Of a DNA stretch of 64,000 bases, positions 11,215-22,224 are shown piece by piece. How positions within the stretch are numbered: the first letter of the stretch is position 1; each line of letters opens with the position of its first letter. Source of the DNA: Notamacropus eugenii (taxonomy: Eukaryota > Chordata > Mammalia > Diprotodontia > Macropodidae); assembly GCF_028372415.1 (NCBI RefSeq), contig NC_092872.1:264517008-264581007 (forward strand), read 5' to 3'. A program made the translations under genes and the position numbers. The notes under the pieces were generated by a model. The model was not told the DNA's origin. It did no database searches and saw only the letters and a list, made by a program, of their open reading frames with translations.

Positions 11215-11345
11215 GATAAAATTTTAGGATTATCTCCTAAATCATTTGTCTGTGTGATCTCTTGCTAAGTACTTAATCTCTCTAAGACTCAGTTTTCTTA
11301 GATGTAAAATTTAGGAAGCTGGACAAAAATTTAGTGGAACTAGAT
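11215..11345 (+). mobile_element. MIR fragment, sense
   Basis: The stretch 'gtctgtgtgatctcttgcta', then 'ctctaagactcagttttctt' and 'agatgtaaaatttaggaagc' is the MIR core region. It is decayed. Confidence 0.6.
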
Positions 11346-11490
11346 TAATTATTATGAAATAAGTTATTAGTATTTGAATGTGTCTTGGTCCCATTTAGTT
11401 CTCTAAGTTCCCTTATTACAACAGTATATTTCAACGTGTGAAATAACATGCATTAAGTTAGAAAGGAATCCAATTATACTAAAATACAGT

Positions 11491-11530
11491 TAGACAGACA
11501 AGCAAGTAGACAGATAGATAGATAGGTAGG

Positions 11531-11589
<59 letters not shown>

Positions 11590-11630
11590 GTAGGTAGGTA
11601 GGTAGGTAGGTAGGTAGGTAGGTAGGTAGG

Positions 11631-11705
<75 letters not shown>
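11491..11705 (+). repeat. Compound GATA / GGTA tetranucleotide microsatellite
   Basis: GATA units from about 11,512 give way to an uninterrupted GGTA block at 11,587-11,632. GATA units then resume to 11,705. A short imperfect GACA/AGTA lead-in sits at 11,491-11,511. The symmetrical GATA-GGTA-GATA layout suggests that a single A-to-G change spread by slippage in the middle of an older GATA tract. Long open frames across it are artefacts of the repeat period. Confidence 0.95.
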
Positions 11706-11824
11706 TTCAAGGATCCCTGATTGAATGAGCTCTAAAAACTGTTTTCCTGGTCCATGATTTTTTTTTAATTCCTGGGTGATATCATTTTCTACTCTCTTCA
11801 CTTTTTCCTTTATTCATGGGCTCA

Positions 11825-12030
11825 GATGTCTAGGGGTAGAAGAGATCTTGGAGAATATCAAGTCCATTTCCCTCTTTTTATATATAAAGAAATTAAGCAG
11901 AGAAAGATTAAGTGATGTGCTCAGGACAAACAGCTAGTAATTTTCTGTGGCAGTGTGGCAGAATCTGAACTCAGGTCTTTCTAATTCCAAGTCCGTCATT
12001 CTATTCACTAAGCCATAAGCCATATAATTG
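11825..12030 (-). mobile_element. MIR/THER1-type SINE, antisense
   Basis: The stretch 'aaagaaattaagcagagaaa', then 'aacagctagtaattttctg', then 'ctcaggtctttctaattcc' and 'cattctattcactaagcc' form the antisense element almost in full. It borders the CT tract on the right. Confidence 0.8.
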
Positions 12031-12035
12031 CCTAT

Positions 12036-12106
12036 TTCTCCCCCCCTCTCCGTCTCTCTGTCTCTCTGTCTCTCTGTCTCTCTGTCTCTCTCTCTGTCTC
12101 TCTCTG

Positions 12107-12190
<84 letters not shown>

Positions 12191-12197
12191 CCTCCCT

Positions 12198-12255
<58 letters not shown>

Positions 12256-12256
12256 T
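12036..12256 (+). repeat. CT microsatellite with CTGT and CCCT interruptions
   Basis: Three blocks are visible. Mixed CTGT/CTCT units run to about 12,130. Pure CT runs to about 12,183. CCCT units (about 12,184-12,206) are then followed by pure CT to 12,256. The strand is entirely pyrimidine from about 12,127 onward. Open frames on both strands (Ser/Leu and Arg/Glu repeats) reflect only the dinucleotide period. Confidence 0.95.
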
Positions 12257-13449
12257 TTCTCTTCAGAATTCAATACCCTACAACAAAATAATATTCAGGT
12301 TAACTTTGCACTTTACTTCATGAACCACACAAATATGTCTCTTCTATCTTGTAGACATGTTCTGGGTTTTCTTTTCTCTCCTGTTATTTACATCATCCTC
12401 TATGCCTTCCTATTTCCTCCAGTCTGGTGAATTCTAATTCTTGCATTTAAGTCCAACTTCAGTATCTCTCACTGTAGTTATGAAGAGTGCCCAGATCTAC
12501 TACATTAAGTAACGATGTAATATGTAATCTATATTTTTCCCTAGAAGTTCATGTGACATGGAATCTTCAGTTTGTATCCCTTATAAAGTAATACTTCATG
12601 TAAATGGATCTTGAAGACAAATATTCTTCCTTTCTTGCTTACTTCTTTCCTCTCTTCCTCCTCCTGCTCCTCCTTCTCTCTCTCTTTCTTTCTCCCCTCT
12701 CTTGTTAAGAGCCAGGAGAACAATAGATCCTTCATATTTTCTGTCATGTTCAAAAAAATGTCCCCTTCTGATGCCGTAGTTTCCAAGGGGGACGAAGAGG
12801 AGGTAGGGCAGCAACTCCTGTCATCACCCCCCATTTTGCTAATGAAACACACATTCCATCACTGCTTGTCAAGGTAGAAAGGTATAAAATGTTTAAACAC
12901 TTTAAGTGAAACACATAGTCCACCACTGCTTTCTAAAGACCAGTCTAATACTGATCAAAAAAGTTCATCTCCAATCTGAGGGAAGAATGATGAATTTTTA
13001 GGAATCAAGTCCATTGAACCCAAGGCATTTGAACAGGAATTTCTTATTTATTTTAATTTTAATTAATTTTTTATAACAAATACACAATAAGAAAGAAAAA
13101 GAAATACAAGTTTAAATATTAAAATATAAATACAAAATAAGAAAAGGAAAAGCATTGTTAAGTGTATAACAGAATATAAGAGAGAATTCAAAATATGCAG
13201 CAAAAAATTTCCATTTCAAGAAAGCCTATATTATAAATACAACACATTGTGTTCAGAGATGTCAATCTTTTCTTTGCTTCTTTGTAAGTTTTCTTTTGTT
13301 CTTTGCTGTGCGTTTCTTACCTTGCTCTTCCCCCCTTCCTTAAGAAGGAAATCTAGCCCATAAGTGCCGTTATCTTTTGCAGTTTCAGTGATCAAAATTT
13401 ACATTCCTTTGGGCCTGGTGTTTGCAGATAAGGGTATGATAACCTCTGT
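12257..13449. other. Unassigned AT-rich DNA with a pyrimidine tract
   Basis: A CT-rich stretch lies at about 12,625-12,700. Two similar 30-nt pieces lie at 12,841-12,871 and 12,907-12,937. A strongly A-rich run occupies 13,035-13,200. I see no gene and no nameable element. Confidence 0.45.
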
Positions 13450-13550
13450 GGACAGAGGGAGTGGAAGAAAGGAAAGGAAGGGAGAGGAAAAGGGAAGAGA
13501 AAAGAAGGGAAGAGAAACGAAGTGAAAGGAAGATAAAGAAGAATGAACGA
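13450..13550 (+). repeat. Purine-rich GGAAA-type low-complexity tract
   Basis: Irregular GA-rich units such as 'aaaggaaaggaagggagag' occupy this stretch. It is not a pure microsatellite. Confidence 0.7.
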
Positions 13551-13619
13551 AGGAGTTGTATTGTCTAACAGGAACTGGCCAGTTGGGTCCACAGAGGGAC
13601 AGCTCTCCTGCTTCTCAAA

Positions 13620-13925
13620 GGTTGTTGTTTGCCCTTTGTTCTTGAAGAGAACCATGACATAATGAAGGTGATACCGTGACTTGCAAATAATTGGATTCAT
13701 GTAAGGGAGAGCTGTGTAAAATCATGAGCCTCACTTATTCCTCTGGAGCTATCTGGATCCAGTGGCAAGATATAGATCAGGATAACAGGAGATGACTACC
13801 AATGCATTAGAAGAGCATGGGCTTTTTAAGCTAAGGTTTTTCCCAGATCTCGGATGACTGAGGCAATTCCCATTCAGAGACTAAGGCTAGGTTAGAAATG
13901 AGACAAAGAATGGCCTCTCTTGCTT
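13620..13925 (+). mobile_element. Marsupial SINE-like repeat (MAR-type), sense
   Basis: The stretch 'gttcttgaagagaaccatga', then 'gagggagagctgtg'-like wording, 'atgagcctcacttattcctc', 'ctatctggatccagtggcaa' and 'agaaatgagacaaagaatgg' follow one another. The central part matches 5,057-5,130 and 37,735-37,810. The element is nearly full length and degraded. Confidence 0.7.
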
Positions 13926-13964
13926 AGTTTAAAATAAAAAGTCTGGGAGAGGAAAACCCTCAGA

Positions 13965-14190
13965 AGCAGCTAGGTGGTACAGTGGACAGATCACTGTGCC
14001 TAGAGTCAGGAAGACTCATCTTCCTGGTCTCAGATATTAAATATCTATGTGATCCTGGCAAGTCATTTAACCCTGTTTTCTTAAGTTTCTTCATCTGTAA
14101 AATGAGCAGAAGAAGGAAATGGCAAACCATCCCAAGAAAACCACAAAAGAGGTCCAAAGAAGTCAGACAAAACTGACCAAAAAATTTCAC
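13965..14190 (+). mobile_element. Marsupial tRNA-derived SINE with RTE-like tail, sense
   Basis: The head 'agcagctaggtggtacagtg', the core 'gatcctggcaagtcatttaa' and 'gtttcttcatctgtaaaatg', and the tail 'aaagaagtcagacaaaactg' make a near-complete copy. An antisense MIR scrap follows at 14,190-14,285. Confidence 0.85.
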
Positions 14191-14353
14191 AGATTAGTAA
14201 ACTGAGCTCAAGAAAAGTTGAGAGACTTGCCCAAAGTAAAATAATTAGTAGTTAACGAGGTAGAATTATACTTCATTTCTTCCTGACATGAAGGCAAGAA
14301 AATTGAAACATGGAAGGGGCCATAGAGACCATCAAAACCATCCAAAACACATT

Positions 14354-14432
<79 letters not shown>

Positions 14433-14489
14433 TAGTGTAGTGGTAGTGGTAGGAGTAGCAGCAGCAGTAGTAGAAGTACTAGTAGTAAT
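14354..14489 (+). repeat. TAG trinucleotide microsatellite
   Basis: TAG is perfect to about 14,428, then degenerates with TGG, GGA and CAG units to about 14,489. It lies directly inside an antisense L3/MIR context ('gggccatagagaccatc'). The poly-Leu and poly-Tyr frames on the minus strand are artefacts. Confidence 0.95.
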
Positions 14490-14494
14490 ATCAA

Positions 14495-14575
14495 CCATAT
14501 GTGTGTGTGTATATATGTGTATATACATATATACATATGTGCATATATGTATGTGTGTGTGTGTGTGTGTATAGG
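14495..14575 (+). repeat. TG/TA dinucleotide tract
   Basis: Alternating TG and TATA blocks are followed by a perfect TG run at about 14,551-14,571 and a short G-rich end. Confidence 0.85.
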
Positions 14576-14584
14576 GGTGGGGGG

Positions 14585-14830
14585 TTATATAACTATTATA
14601 TGCCAGGCACCATGCAAGAGCTTTACAAACATCTTAATTGATCCTCAAAACAACCTTGGGAGATAAGTGGTATTATCATTCCCATTTTGCAGATAAGGCA
14701 ACTGAGACAGAAGTTAAGTGACTTGCCCAAGGTCATATAGTTAGTAAATGTTTGAAGCTTTATTTGAACTCATCTTCCTCACTTCAGGCCCAACATTCTA
14801 TCCACTTCATCACCGAGCTTCTCCTGAACG
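14585..14830 (-). mobile_element. MIR/THER1-type SINE, antisense
   Basis: The stretch 'tatatgccaggcaccatgca', then 'ttgatcctcaaaacaacctt', 'gacttgcccaaggtcatata' and 'caacattctatccacttcat' form an almost full-length antisense element. Confidence 0.9.
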
Positions 14831-16060
14831 AACTGAGCTCCTAGTAAGTTATATGATGTGATCAAAGTCACTGTACAGAAAAGATGCGATCGCAAATTCT
14901 CCTACTAAAAACCCAATCTTATATTCAATGTAATATATTGCTTCATGGCAGGTGGGCTATTCTAGGTGTGAAGGTCTCAGAAATTGCCTTGATTTGCCTT
15001 TGGTTAGAGGAAGGGGCCCTGGCACCAACTTCCCTAATAACTTGTCACTATTGGCTTTGTTTTCTTTCTCCAATTCCCCTGCTTTGCTCTCTTAGGTGTC
15101 TTTACTTAATTCACATGGCCAGCCTTTGAACATATCAAATACAAGGAGTGGGTTTGCTTTCTGCACTGACTGACTTCTCTGAATTCTCTCTAAATTCCCT
15201 TTGAATCTCAACAATAGAGAGCAATAATTCCTATGACAGTCAAATTCATCATGACTGAGGGAGGTCAATAATTGAAAAACCAGCTGGATACACCCTTGAC
15301 AGTCAACCATCAAAATATATCATATGACAAAATATTTCAGACTTAAATTTCCCAGAATTCAGCAGCTCACTCCCTATGCATGCATATCTTGGCTTTGAGC
15401 TGTAGCCCTGGGATTCAATTACACAGACTCCTAACTTACTGTTTGTTGCCTGATAGATTCTGATTGTTTATGCTCCTTTAAGATATATTAAAGTGGACTT
15501 CTCTTGACCTTCTTTCCTTGAAAGAGGATGTTCATCATTTCCTTATTGGTTTTACTCTTCAGTTGTGCCAGTAGACATGCATATAAGCTAATTAACTCTA
15601 CATTGCTATAGGAGGCAAACAGATTCCTAAATCTTCACCAATCCAAAGGGCACTCTGCTATTTTCTCTTAACCACTCTGATCTGCTTCTCTAATTTCATA
15701 AGGGGAAAAACGCCCATCTGAGTGCCATACAGTGCCTAGTTCTTCCAGTGCTTTGAATAGACTAGATTGTTTCCATAGTGTGAATCACATCTAATAAATG
15801 CATATCCTCAATGATTTTCACTGGGTTGAAAAAAAAGGAAACTATTAAAATTGAGTCTAATGACTACATAGTGCTATCTCTATTACAATTTTTTTTCATT
15901 TATTTAACCTTTTAGCATCTATTCTTCAGTACCAGAAAACACACTAATTAGTACCTACTATTTTTAAAACAATGTTCATTTAAAAACCTGGCCAGCTCTG
16001 ACTATCTTGATTATGATCCTAACAATTAACATAAGCTAACAATGTTATGAATATAAGGAT
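14831..16060. other. Unassigned DNA
   Basis: No repeat family or exon is supported. Short open frames at 14,884-15,129 (plus) and 15,313-15,092 (minus) have no recognisable domain and overlap each other. Confidence 0.45.
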
Positions 16061-16064
16061 GATA

Positions 16065-16350
16065 ATAATGATGGCAACATAAGCTATTAATAGCTAATAC
16101 TTACATAGCCCTTAATATTTGTCAGGCACTGTGAAATATACTTTAACAATTGTTATCTGATTTGATCCTCACAACAACCCTGGAAGATAGGTGCTATTAT
16201 TGTACCGTTTTGAAGATGATAGAACTAAGGCAGGCAGAGGTTAAGTTATTTGCCCATGGACACACAGGTTAGATTGTGGCTGGCTTTGAATTCAGGTCTT
16301 CCTGACTGTAGGCCTCCACTCTATCCACTTCACTACCTAACTGTCCCAAT
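16065..16350 (-). mobile_element. MIR/THER1-type SINE, antisense
   Basis: The stretch 'gtcaggcactgtgaaatata', then 'gatttgatcctcacaacaac', 'ttatttgcccatggacacac' and 'ccactctatccacttcacta' form a complete, moderately diverged antisense copy. Confidence 0.9.
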
Positions 16351-16359
16351 GATCAATCT

Positions 16360-17825
16360 GTCATGGATGACAGTAGAGTTAGTGATACATGGCCTTGATC
16401 ACCAGAAGGCAATATCTAACAGAAAAAATGAGAAATACCAATACCCCACTTATTAAAAAGCTGCTTTGGAGGTGGTGGTAACTACAAAATGGACAAATCA
16501 CAACAGCCTATGAAATGTGTTAAAGATATAGATATTATATGCCAGTATGACTTCAGATAGAAGTTGAAAAGATATCTTGTCAGTTGTCAGCAAGGACTTT
16601 ATGCTATGTACAATATCTTTGGATATTTTGTATCATAGGTCAATGCAAGGATATAGTTAAGCAATAACTCCATCCTTAAAGTTAAAATTAAAATTAAAAG
16701 AAATTACTACTATTTGAAGAGGGAGAAATTGAAGCAGATAAAGTCATTGAAAATCTTCACTTATGCCAAACTCTAAAAATTCTACCCAAGGGAAAAAATG
16801 ATCAGACAATGTAAATATGACTTTTACTTGCTACTGGCTAAGGACTGCAAGGATCATTCTTTGAGATCCAAAGGACTAGTGAGTCATTGAGATGGCTGGT
16901 GAGTTCATATTGTCTTAGGCAAATTTGCATCTCTTTCTACCATCTCTCTTTTGATACAGTCTTACAAGCTCTTGAATAAAAACTCTACAAAGTGGCATTT
17001 CTTAAAATTTATGCAGAGAAGGAGAATAGTGCCAGACTCAAAAGTGAACTTCTTGTAGGCACCATGTAATCATCCCAGATTTCATGCCAATTTCTTTTGG
17101 AAAAAAGGGAATTGTGACCATTATATGAAACTTTAAAAAATTGTGCCAATACTGCTTTAAAATCATATATTACTAAACAGTCTTTGGTGCAAGATTAGGA
17201 GGCATGGAATCCTCATGGACATAAACTAAAATTGAATACTGACAATGCTCAAACACTGAGAATTCTAAGCTCACAGCTCGCAATGCACAAGAGAGAAATG
17301 TGTATCCATATGGCACTGGTGAATACGTTGCCGTTTTGTTTATCTTTTAAGTGGTGTGACAAACATAATTATACCATGTAAAGATTACAGAAGAAAAGAT
17401 AGGACTGAAGAAGGAAAGTTGAAGTATTCAAGAAGTATTTCTAAGGATATTCATTAAACAGCACAAAGACTGAACTGATTTGAGAAAGCTATTGAAGACC
17501 TATAGAAAATAATGGGACATTTCATCAGTCTTGACATTAAAAAATTTGAATCTCAAAGGTTAACAACAACACCAAAAGAAAGATATGGAACAAAATCTGG
17601 AAATAGAAATATAAGAGAATTTCAAGAAAATTCTTAATCAGTAATTGAAAATGAAAGTCAAAAAAATTAAGACCATCGAAGGAGACAAAGTGTGAAGACA
17701 AAAATTGAACTGAGGAAATCATAAGAAAGACATTGACCCTGATGTAGAAGGAAGTGGGCATTTCCTTTGTTCTATATGGTCAAATAAAAACGTAGTTGAA
17801 TGTATAAAGTGAAAAGTCAATTAAC
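16360..17825. other. Unassigned AT-rich DNA
   Basis: I can name no element here. The A-rich part at 17,400-17,760 gives a short minus-strand frame with many Phe and Leu codons, which reflects base composition rather than coding. Confidence 0.45.
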
Positions 17826-17829
17826 ACAT

Positions 17830-18222
17830 TCATTCATTAATTTATTTAACAAATGACTTATCAGTGGCTAATTTACTACAGAATCTTTTGCTGAACTTTT
17901 GAGGAGATATTAAATTTAAATAATTTTTAGTCCTTGCCTTCAGGATACATGTAGTTTAGTCAAGGGTTAAGACATAAGCACAGATTACTGTGAAGTACAA
18001 TATTAATAAATACATTGGAACAAACAAGTTTATTACCTTACTTGATCCTCACAACAATCCTGGAAGGGAAATGATATGATTATTCACGTTTTGGTGTTAA
18101 GGAAACTGAGGCAGACAGAAACTAGAAGGTCACACAGCTAGCAAAAGTCTGAGCCCAGATTTGAACTCAAATGTTACTGATTGCAAGTCCAGTGATCTAT
18201 TGGCTACCATTTTTGTGCCCCT
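17830..18222 (-). mobile_element. Ancient repeat scrap followed by an antisense MIR-type SINE
   Basis: Positions 17,930-18,010 resemble the unnamed ancient repeat ('ttgccttcaggatacatgta'). Positions 18,030-18,222 are MIR: 'cttgatcctcacaacaatcc', 'ggaaactgaggcagacagaa', 'ggtcacacagctagcaaaag'. Confidence 0.75.
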
Positions 18223-18224
18223 GT

Positions 18225-18475
18225 AGGTGAAACTAGGTGGCACAGTGGATAGAGTGCCTATCCTGAAATCAGAAATATTCATCTTGGTGAGTTCAGTTCT
18301 TGGCTCAGAAACTTACCATCTGAGTGACCCCAGACAAGTCACTTAACCCTGTTTGTCTCAATTGCCCAGCTGTGAAAAGAGCTGGAGAAGGAAATGACAA
18401 ACCACTCTAGTGTCTTTGCCTAGAAAACCCCAATATGGTTAGGTATGACTGATGCTTCAGCGAGTTACAAAACAA
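18225..18475 (+). mobile_element. Marsupial tRNA-derived SINE with RTE-like tail, sense
   Basis: The head 'aactaggtggcacagtggat', the core 'gacaagtcacttaaccctgt', 'gagctggagaaggaaatgac' and 'aaaaccccaatatggttagg' form a near full-length, diverged copy. Confidence 0.9.
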
Positions 18476-18479
18476 AAAA

Positions 18480-19380
18480 GTAGGCAAATTTAAAGAAAAA
18501 GATTGTTGCTAATCAAGAGATCAAAGGTTTCAAGTAAGCAATGATGTTTGTGTTAAACCATAAAGCTTGGATATTTATCAAAGAGGAAAAGAGTGAGAAT
18601 TGTTCCTATCCAGAGGAATAAAAACACCTTGAAGATATGCACTGTTCCGCATGCTTGGATACTATTTCTCATTTTTTAAATTTTTATGGGACAGAATTTT
18701 ATTTGATTGGAAATCACCCCGCATCCCCACACACACACCTCACACACTGAAATTTAGATCTTTTGGTGGTTCTCAAGAGCTGAATTTAGCAATGAAAGGA
18801 ATGATGCATATACAATGAGAAGATGAGCCTTTCCCATTTGTAATCAAAGAAATGAAATGTTTTATTAATTCATACCATGAGAATTAATATTTTAAACAGT
18901 GTTATAAAAGGTGACAAACATAAATTATACAGAGCTAAGAGAAAACAACTATTGTTTATACAATTGTAAATTATTCATTGCAATCACAATCTTTAATTAT
19001 TGTAATTGTTTTGCATAAGGTTTTGTTTAATGCTAAGTCAGGACTATGAAATTTGATTTTTTGCACTTTTTCTTTTTTGTAATTGACAATCCAAAGAAGC
19101 CGCATGTTATAATTCTAACTTACTAATGGATTTTCTAGCTGTCCTATAGGATTCAAGCCAACCTTAAGGTTTTCTTTCCTTATTTGTTCTCACTTTGTGT
19201 CTCACAGTACTATTACTGGCATCTAGTGTTTATTGTTCAAATCAGAGAGCAAAAGGAATAAATGTGAAATAATACAGACTTGACTATCTGTAAAACTCTC
19301 CTCGGCACCCAGAACATATTTCATATGATCTTGTTGAGTCCACTTTGATTACTTTAATCTTTCATAAATCCAAAATTTCT
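18480..19380. other. Non-repetitive AT-rich segment, possible conserved non-coding DNA
   Basis: From about 18,830 to 19,260 I recognise no repeat. The core near 18,961-19,020 is dense in TAAT/ATTA-type sites. At 19,005-19,016 a SOX-like ATTGTT abuts a POU half-site TTGCAT. Such clustering is common in developmental enhancers but also arises by chance in AT-rich DNA. Confidence 0.3.
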
Positions 19381-19384
19381 AATT

Positions 19385-19510
19385 GATTCAACACTCATCT
19401 ATGAAGGGCTTGCTATGTTCTACTCACTGTGTTAAGATCTTCACATATAAAGACAAATGAAAAATACATGTCCTGAAGGAGCTTAGGTGTTATCAGTAAG
19501 GAGACAACAT
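19385..19510 (+). repeat. Ancient dispersed repeat scrap
   Basis: The stretch 'tatgttctactcactgtgtt' and 'tgtcctgaaggagcttaggt' match the wording at the start of the unnamed ancient repeat. Confidence 0.4.
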
Positions 19511-19829
19511 TGAGCTATTTCATTTAACTCAAGATGGGTCAAATATATAAAAGACCAATTTCTGATTATACATTGAGTTCTTCTCTTCTAAATTCTAAGT
19601 ATCGATAGAACACACAAGTTCATCCTTTTCTTGTTTTTCCCTTCATCTTTAAGGAGTATTTTATATCCTCAAAGAAGCAAATATATTTTGCCTGAATGTT
19701 GTGAATACTTTGCAACCAAATGTCATTTAAAATTCCACAGGGTGCAAATTAGATACATCTGAAAATGAATTTCATACTCATGAGTGGTAATGGAAATGAA
19801 AAATGGCATCCTTGTCATGTGAATCAGAG

Positions 19830-20045
19830 CATGATGTAGTGGCTGAAGTGTTGGATTTGGAAGCTGGAAGAATTAGGTTGGGATTCTACTTTAATCACTA
19901 GTAGAGTGACTCTGGGCAAGTCATTTAATCTCTCTTGTCTAGATTTCTTTATCTCTAATAGGGAAAGGAAACTGTACCTACCTGTCAGGGTTGTTGAGAA
20001 AATCCAGAGGCAATGCATATGTGCATTGCAAATCACAAAGTACAG
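19830..20045 (+). mobile_element. MIR SINE, sense
   Basis: The stretch 'tgactctgggcaagtcattt', then 'tttctttatctctaataggg' and 'acctacctgtcagggttgtt' are the MIR head, core and tail. A minus-strand frame across it is a shadow. Confidence 0.75.
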
Positions 20046-20054
20046 GAATATTAA

Positions 20055-20960
20055 TCAACAACAGTCATTTAACACACATGTATTAGGCCTCTACTATATA
20101 CCAAGCGCTTGATAGAGCAGTACCAGGTAGATTTCTGTCTTTAAGTGCCAGTTTCTATCACATGGTAACTGACTCAGAAAGACATGTAAGTCAGAAAATT
20201 ATATGTCTCCAATCAAACATTGTATATGATACTGTTACCAAAATATTTCAGAACCTGATGGCCAAGATAATTCTACTCAATGGACCTTTCTGTATTAAGT
20301 GAGATGAGTACTCTGATTCCAGAAAAACAGTTGATCAGTGATTTCATTCAATCCAATCCAGAAAAAAAGAGCATTCATTAGCACTTCATTTATGACAGGT
20401 ATCTTGAAAAGTTTTGAAAACACACAGGCAAAAAAAAATGAAAGCAATTGTGACTTACTTGAAACAGGGAGTAGGTGAATAGGGTTAAAATTTAGAAACA
20501 TGACCAGAAATGAAGAGAATTAAGATTGCAAACATATTTTGGAAGAAAAAGAGAAGTAAATATTCTATTCCAGAGGTAGTAGGGAGCCACTGGTATTTCT
20601 TGACTAAGGGAATTACAGACTCACACCTGAGCCTTAGAAATTTCATTGTAGCAGCTATGTGGAGAATGATTTGGAGACAATAGGAGACAGGAGGCAGGGA
20701 GACTAATCAGAAGGCTCTTGGAACAGTCCAAATAAAAGATGATAAGGATCTGAGCTAGGTAAAAACACTGGAGAAAACGGCAAGAAGTGTGGGGGAGATT
20801 GATGAGACATGACAGCTGACCAAAAATAAGAGAGTAAGAGGAAAAATTCAGGATGACTTTATTCTGTGAACTCAGTTGCATGGAAGAATGGTAGTTCCCT
20901 GGATGTAAAAAGGGAATCTTGGAAGACAGGTGGTTTTTTGGAGGGGAAGTTTATGAGATT
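20055..20960 (+). repeat. Ancient dispersed mammalian repeat (unnamed), long sense copy
   Basis: The most complete copy in the window. It has 'attaggcctctactatatac', then 'agtagggagccactggtatt', 'agcagctatgtggagaatga', 'gacaggaggcagggagact', 'aattcaggatgactttattc' and 'tggaagaatggtagttccct'. The order matches a well-known therian family whose library name I cannot recall. It is non-coding here. Confidence 0.6.
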
Positions 20961-21285
20961 CATTGGAAAAAAAGGTACCTTTATTCAAAGCTTTTCTAGC
21001 ATGATTCAAACTTACTCAAGGTTGTGCTCTAATGACATAGATTTGTGAAGTCAGTGTCAAATCCATACCTCAGTAAAACATTGTAGTACTATTCCTTGGA
21101 GGGAATAGATTTTTTTTAAATTGCAGACATAGAAATCTGTGCATACCTATATCCAAAGAGGCTTTCACACAAAATTTTTGGTAGTCAGTCATGTCTTTAA
21201 TGTCATCCTGAAAGAAAAACTCTGGAGAATATAGGATACAGCTATGTTTACTATTTATTGATTTTTTAAAGTAACTGCAAACAGA

Positions 21286-21502
21286 ATATATACATATATA
21301 TGTGTGTGAGGGTATGTATATATGTATATATGGGGCGGCGTCTGTGTGTACACAGAGACACACACACACGCGCACACAGACACAGACACAGACACACAGA
21401 CACAGACACAGACACACACAGACACAGACACACACGCGTACACAGACACACACACACACACACACATACACACACATATATATTTATGGAGAGAGAGAGA
21501 GC
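21286..21502 (+). repeat. Compound TA/TG then CA/CAGA microsatellite
   Basis: A TATG-rich left part is followed by a short GC-rich hinge near 21,332. A 7-bp inverted repeat (TCTGTGT/ACACAGA) leads into long CA and ACAGAC units and then a GA run at 21,489-21,502. Alternating purine-pyrimidine tracts of opposite polarity on either side of the hinge could adopt Z-DNA or a hairpin. The many Cys/Val and His/Thr frames are artefacts. Confidence 0.9.
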
Positions 21503-21784
21503 CTTAAAAGATGTCCCAAACAAAGGATCTCTCTTACATACATTAATCTTAAGATTCAATGACAACTACCAAGCTAACTGTTCCACACACTGCTGACTAC
21601 TTGAATCAAACACCATGTAAAACAGGAAGGTATATACTCCCCTGAGGTCTTTTCCAGTATTATAGTTATTACATTAAATTACATTAAATATTAGATATTA
21701 ATTATATTGAATATTAGCTATTTCCAGTATCTAAACACAGTGTTTACTTGCTGCTCATGAATTTCCCTAAATAGTCTCAGTCAA

Positions 21785-21975
21785 TTAAAGTTTTGGCCTT
21801 GGAATCGGGATAATCTGAGTTAAAATCTTGCCTCAGATACCTAGTAATTATGTGACCCTTAACCTCTGTCAGTCTCAGTTTCTTTATCAGTAAAATATCA
21901 ATAATGATGATACCTACTCCCTAGAGTTCCTTTGAAGGACCAATGAAATAACACTTCTAAAGTATTTTAAGAATA
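21785..21975 (+). mobile_element. MIR/THER1-type SINE, sense
   Basis: The stretch 'ttggccttggaatcgggata', then 'cttaacctctgtcagtctca', 'aataatgatgatacctactc' and a MIR 3' end. A trinucleotide microsatellite directly follows it. Confidence 0.75.
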
Positions 21976-21994
21976 TTACTTATTATTTTAAGAA

Positions 21995-22070
21995 TATTCC
22001 TACTGCTGCTGCTGCTACTACTGCTACTATACTATGATAGCTGCTACTGTTGCTACTGCTACTACTGCTG

Positions 22071-22101
<31 letters not shown>

Positions 22102-22153
22102 TATTAATACCACTACTACTACTACCACTACTACCACAACTACTGCTACACTG
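21995..22153 (+). repeat. CTA/CTG trinucleotide microsatellite
   Basis: Mixed CTG and CTA units run to about 22,065. A purer TAC run to about 22,094 is followed by degenerate CTA/CCA units. It is the reverse complement class of the TAG tract at 14,354. Poly-Ser and poly-Thr frames are artefacts. Confidence 0.9.
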
Positions 22154-22224
22154 AGCTATGAAACATTTCAACGCTTCACCAGAAAAGTCATTGGCCTAAT
22201 TATCCACACTGCACGCACATAGTC

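Noticed and set aside
11474..11801. Open frames of 78-103 codons through the GATA/GGTA tract
   Set aside because: They are Tyr/Leu/Ser/Ile periodic artefacts of a tetranucleotide repeat.
12001..12291. Arg/Glu-rich and Ser/Leu-rich frames across the CT repeat
   Set aside because: They are produced by the dinucleotide period on both strands, with no surrounding gene structure.
13960..14190. Opposed short frames at 13,982-14,176 and 14,190-13,960
   Set aside because: Both lie wholly within a marsupial SINE and are shadows of it.
21070..21596. Several Cys/Val and His/Thr frames near 21.3 kb
   Set aside because: They arise from the CA/TG microsatellite in all frames.
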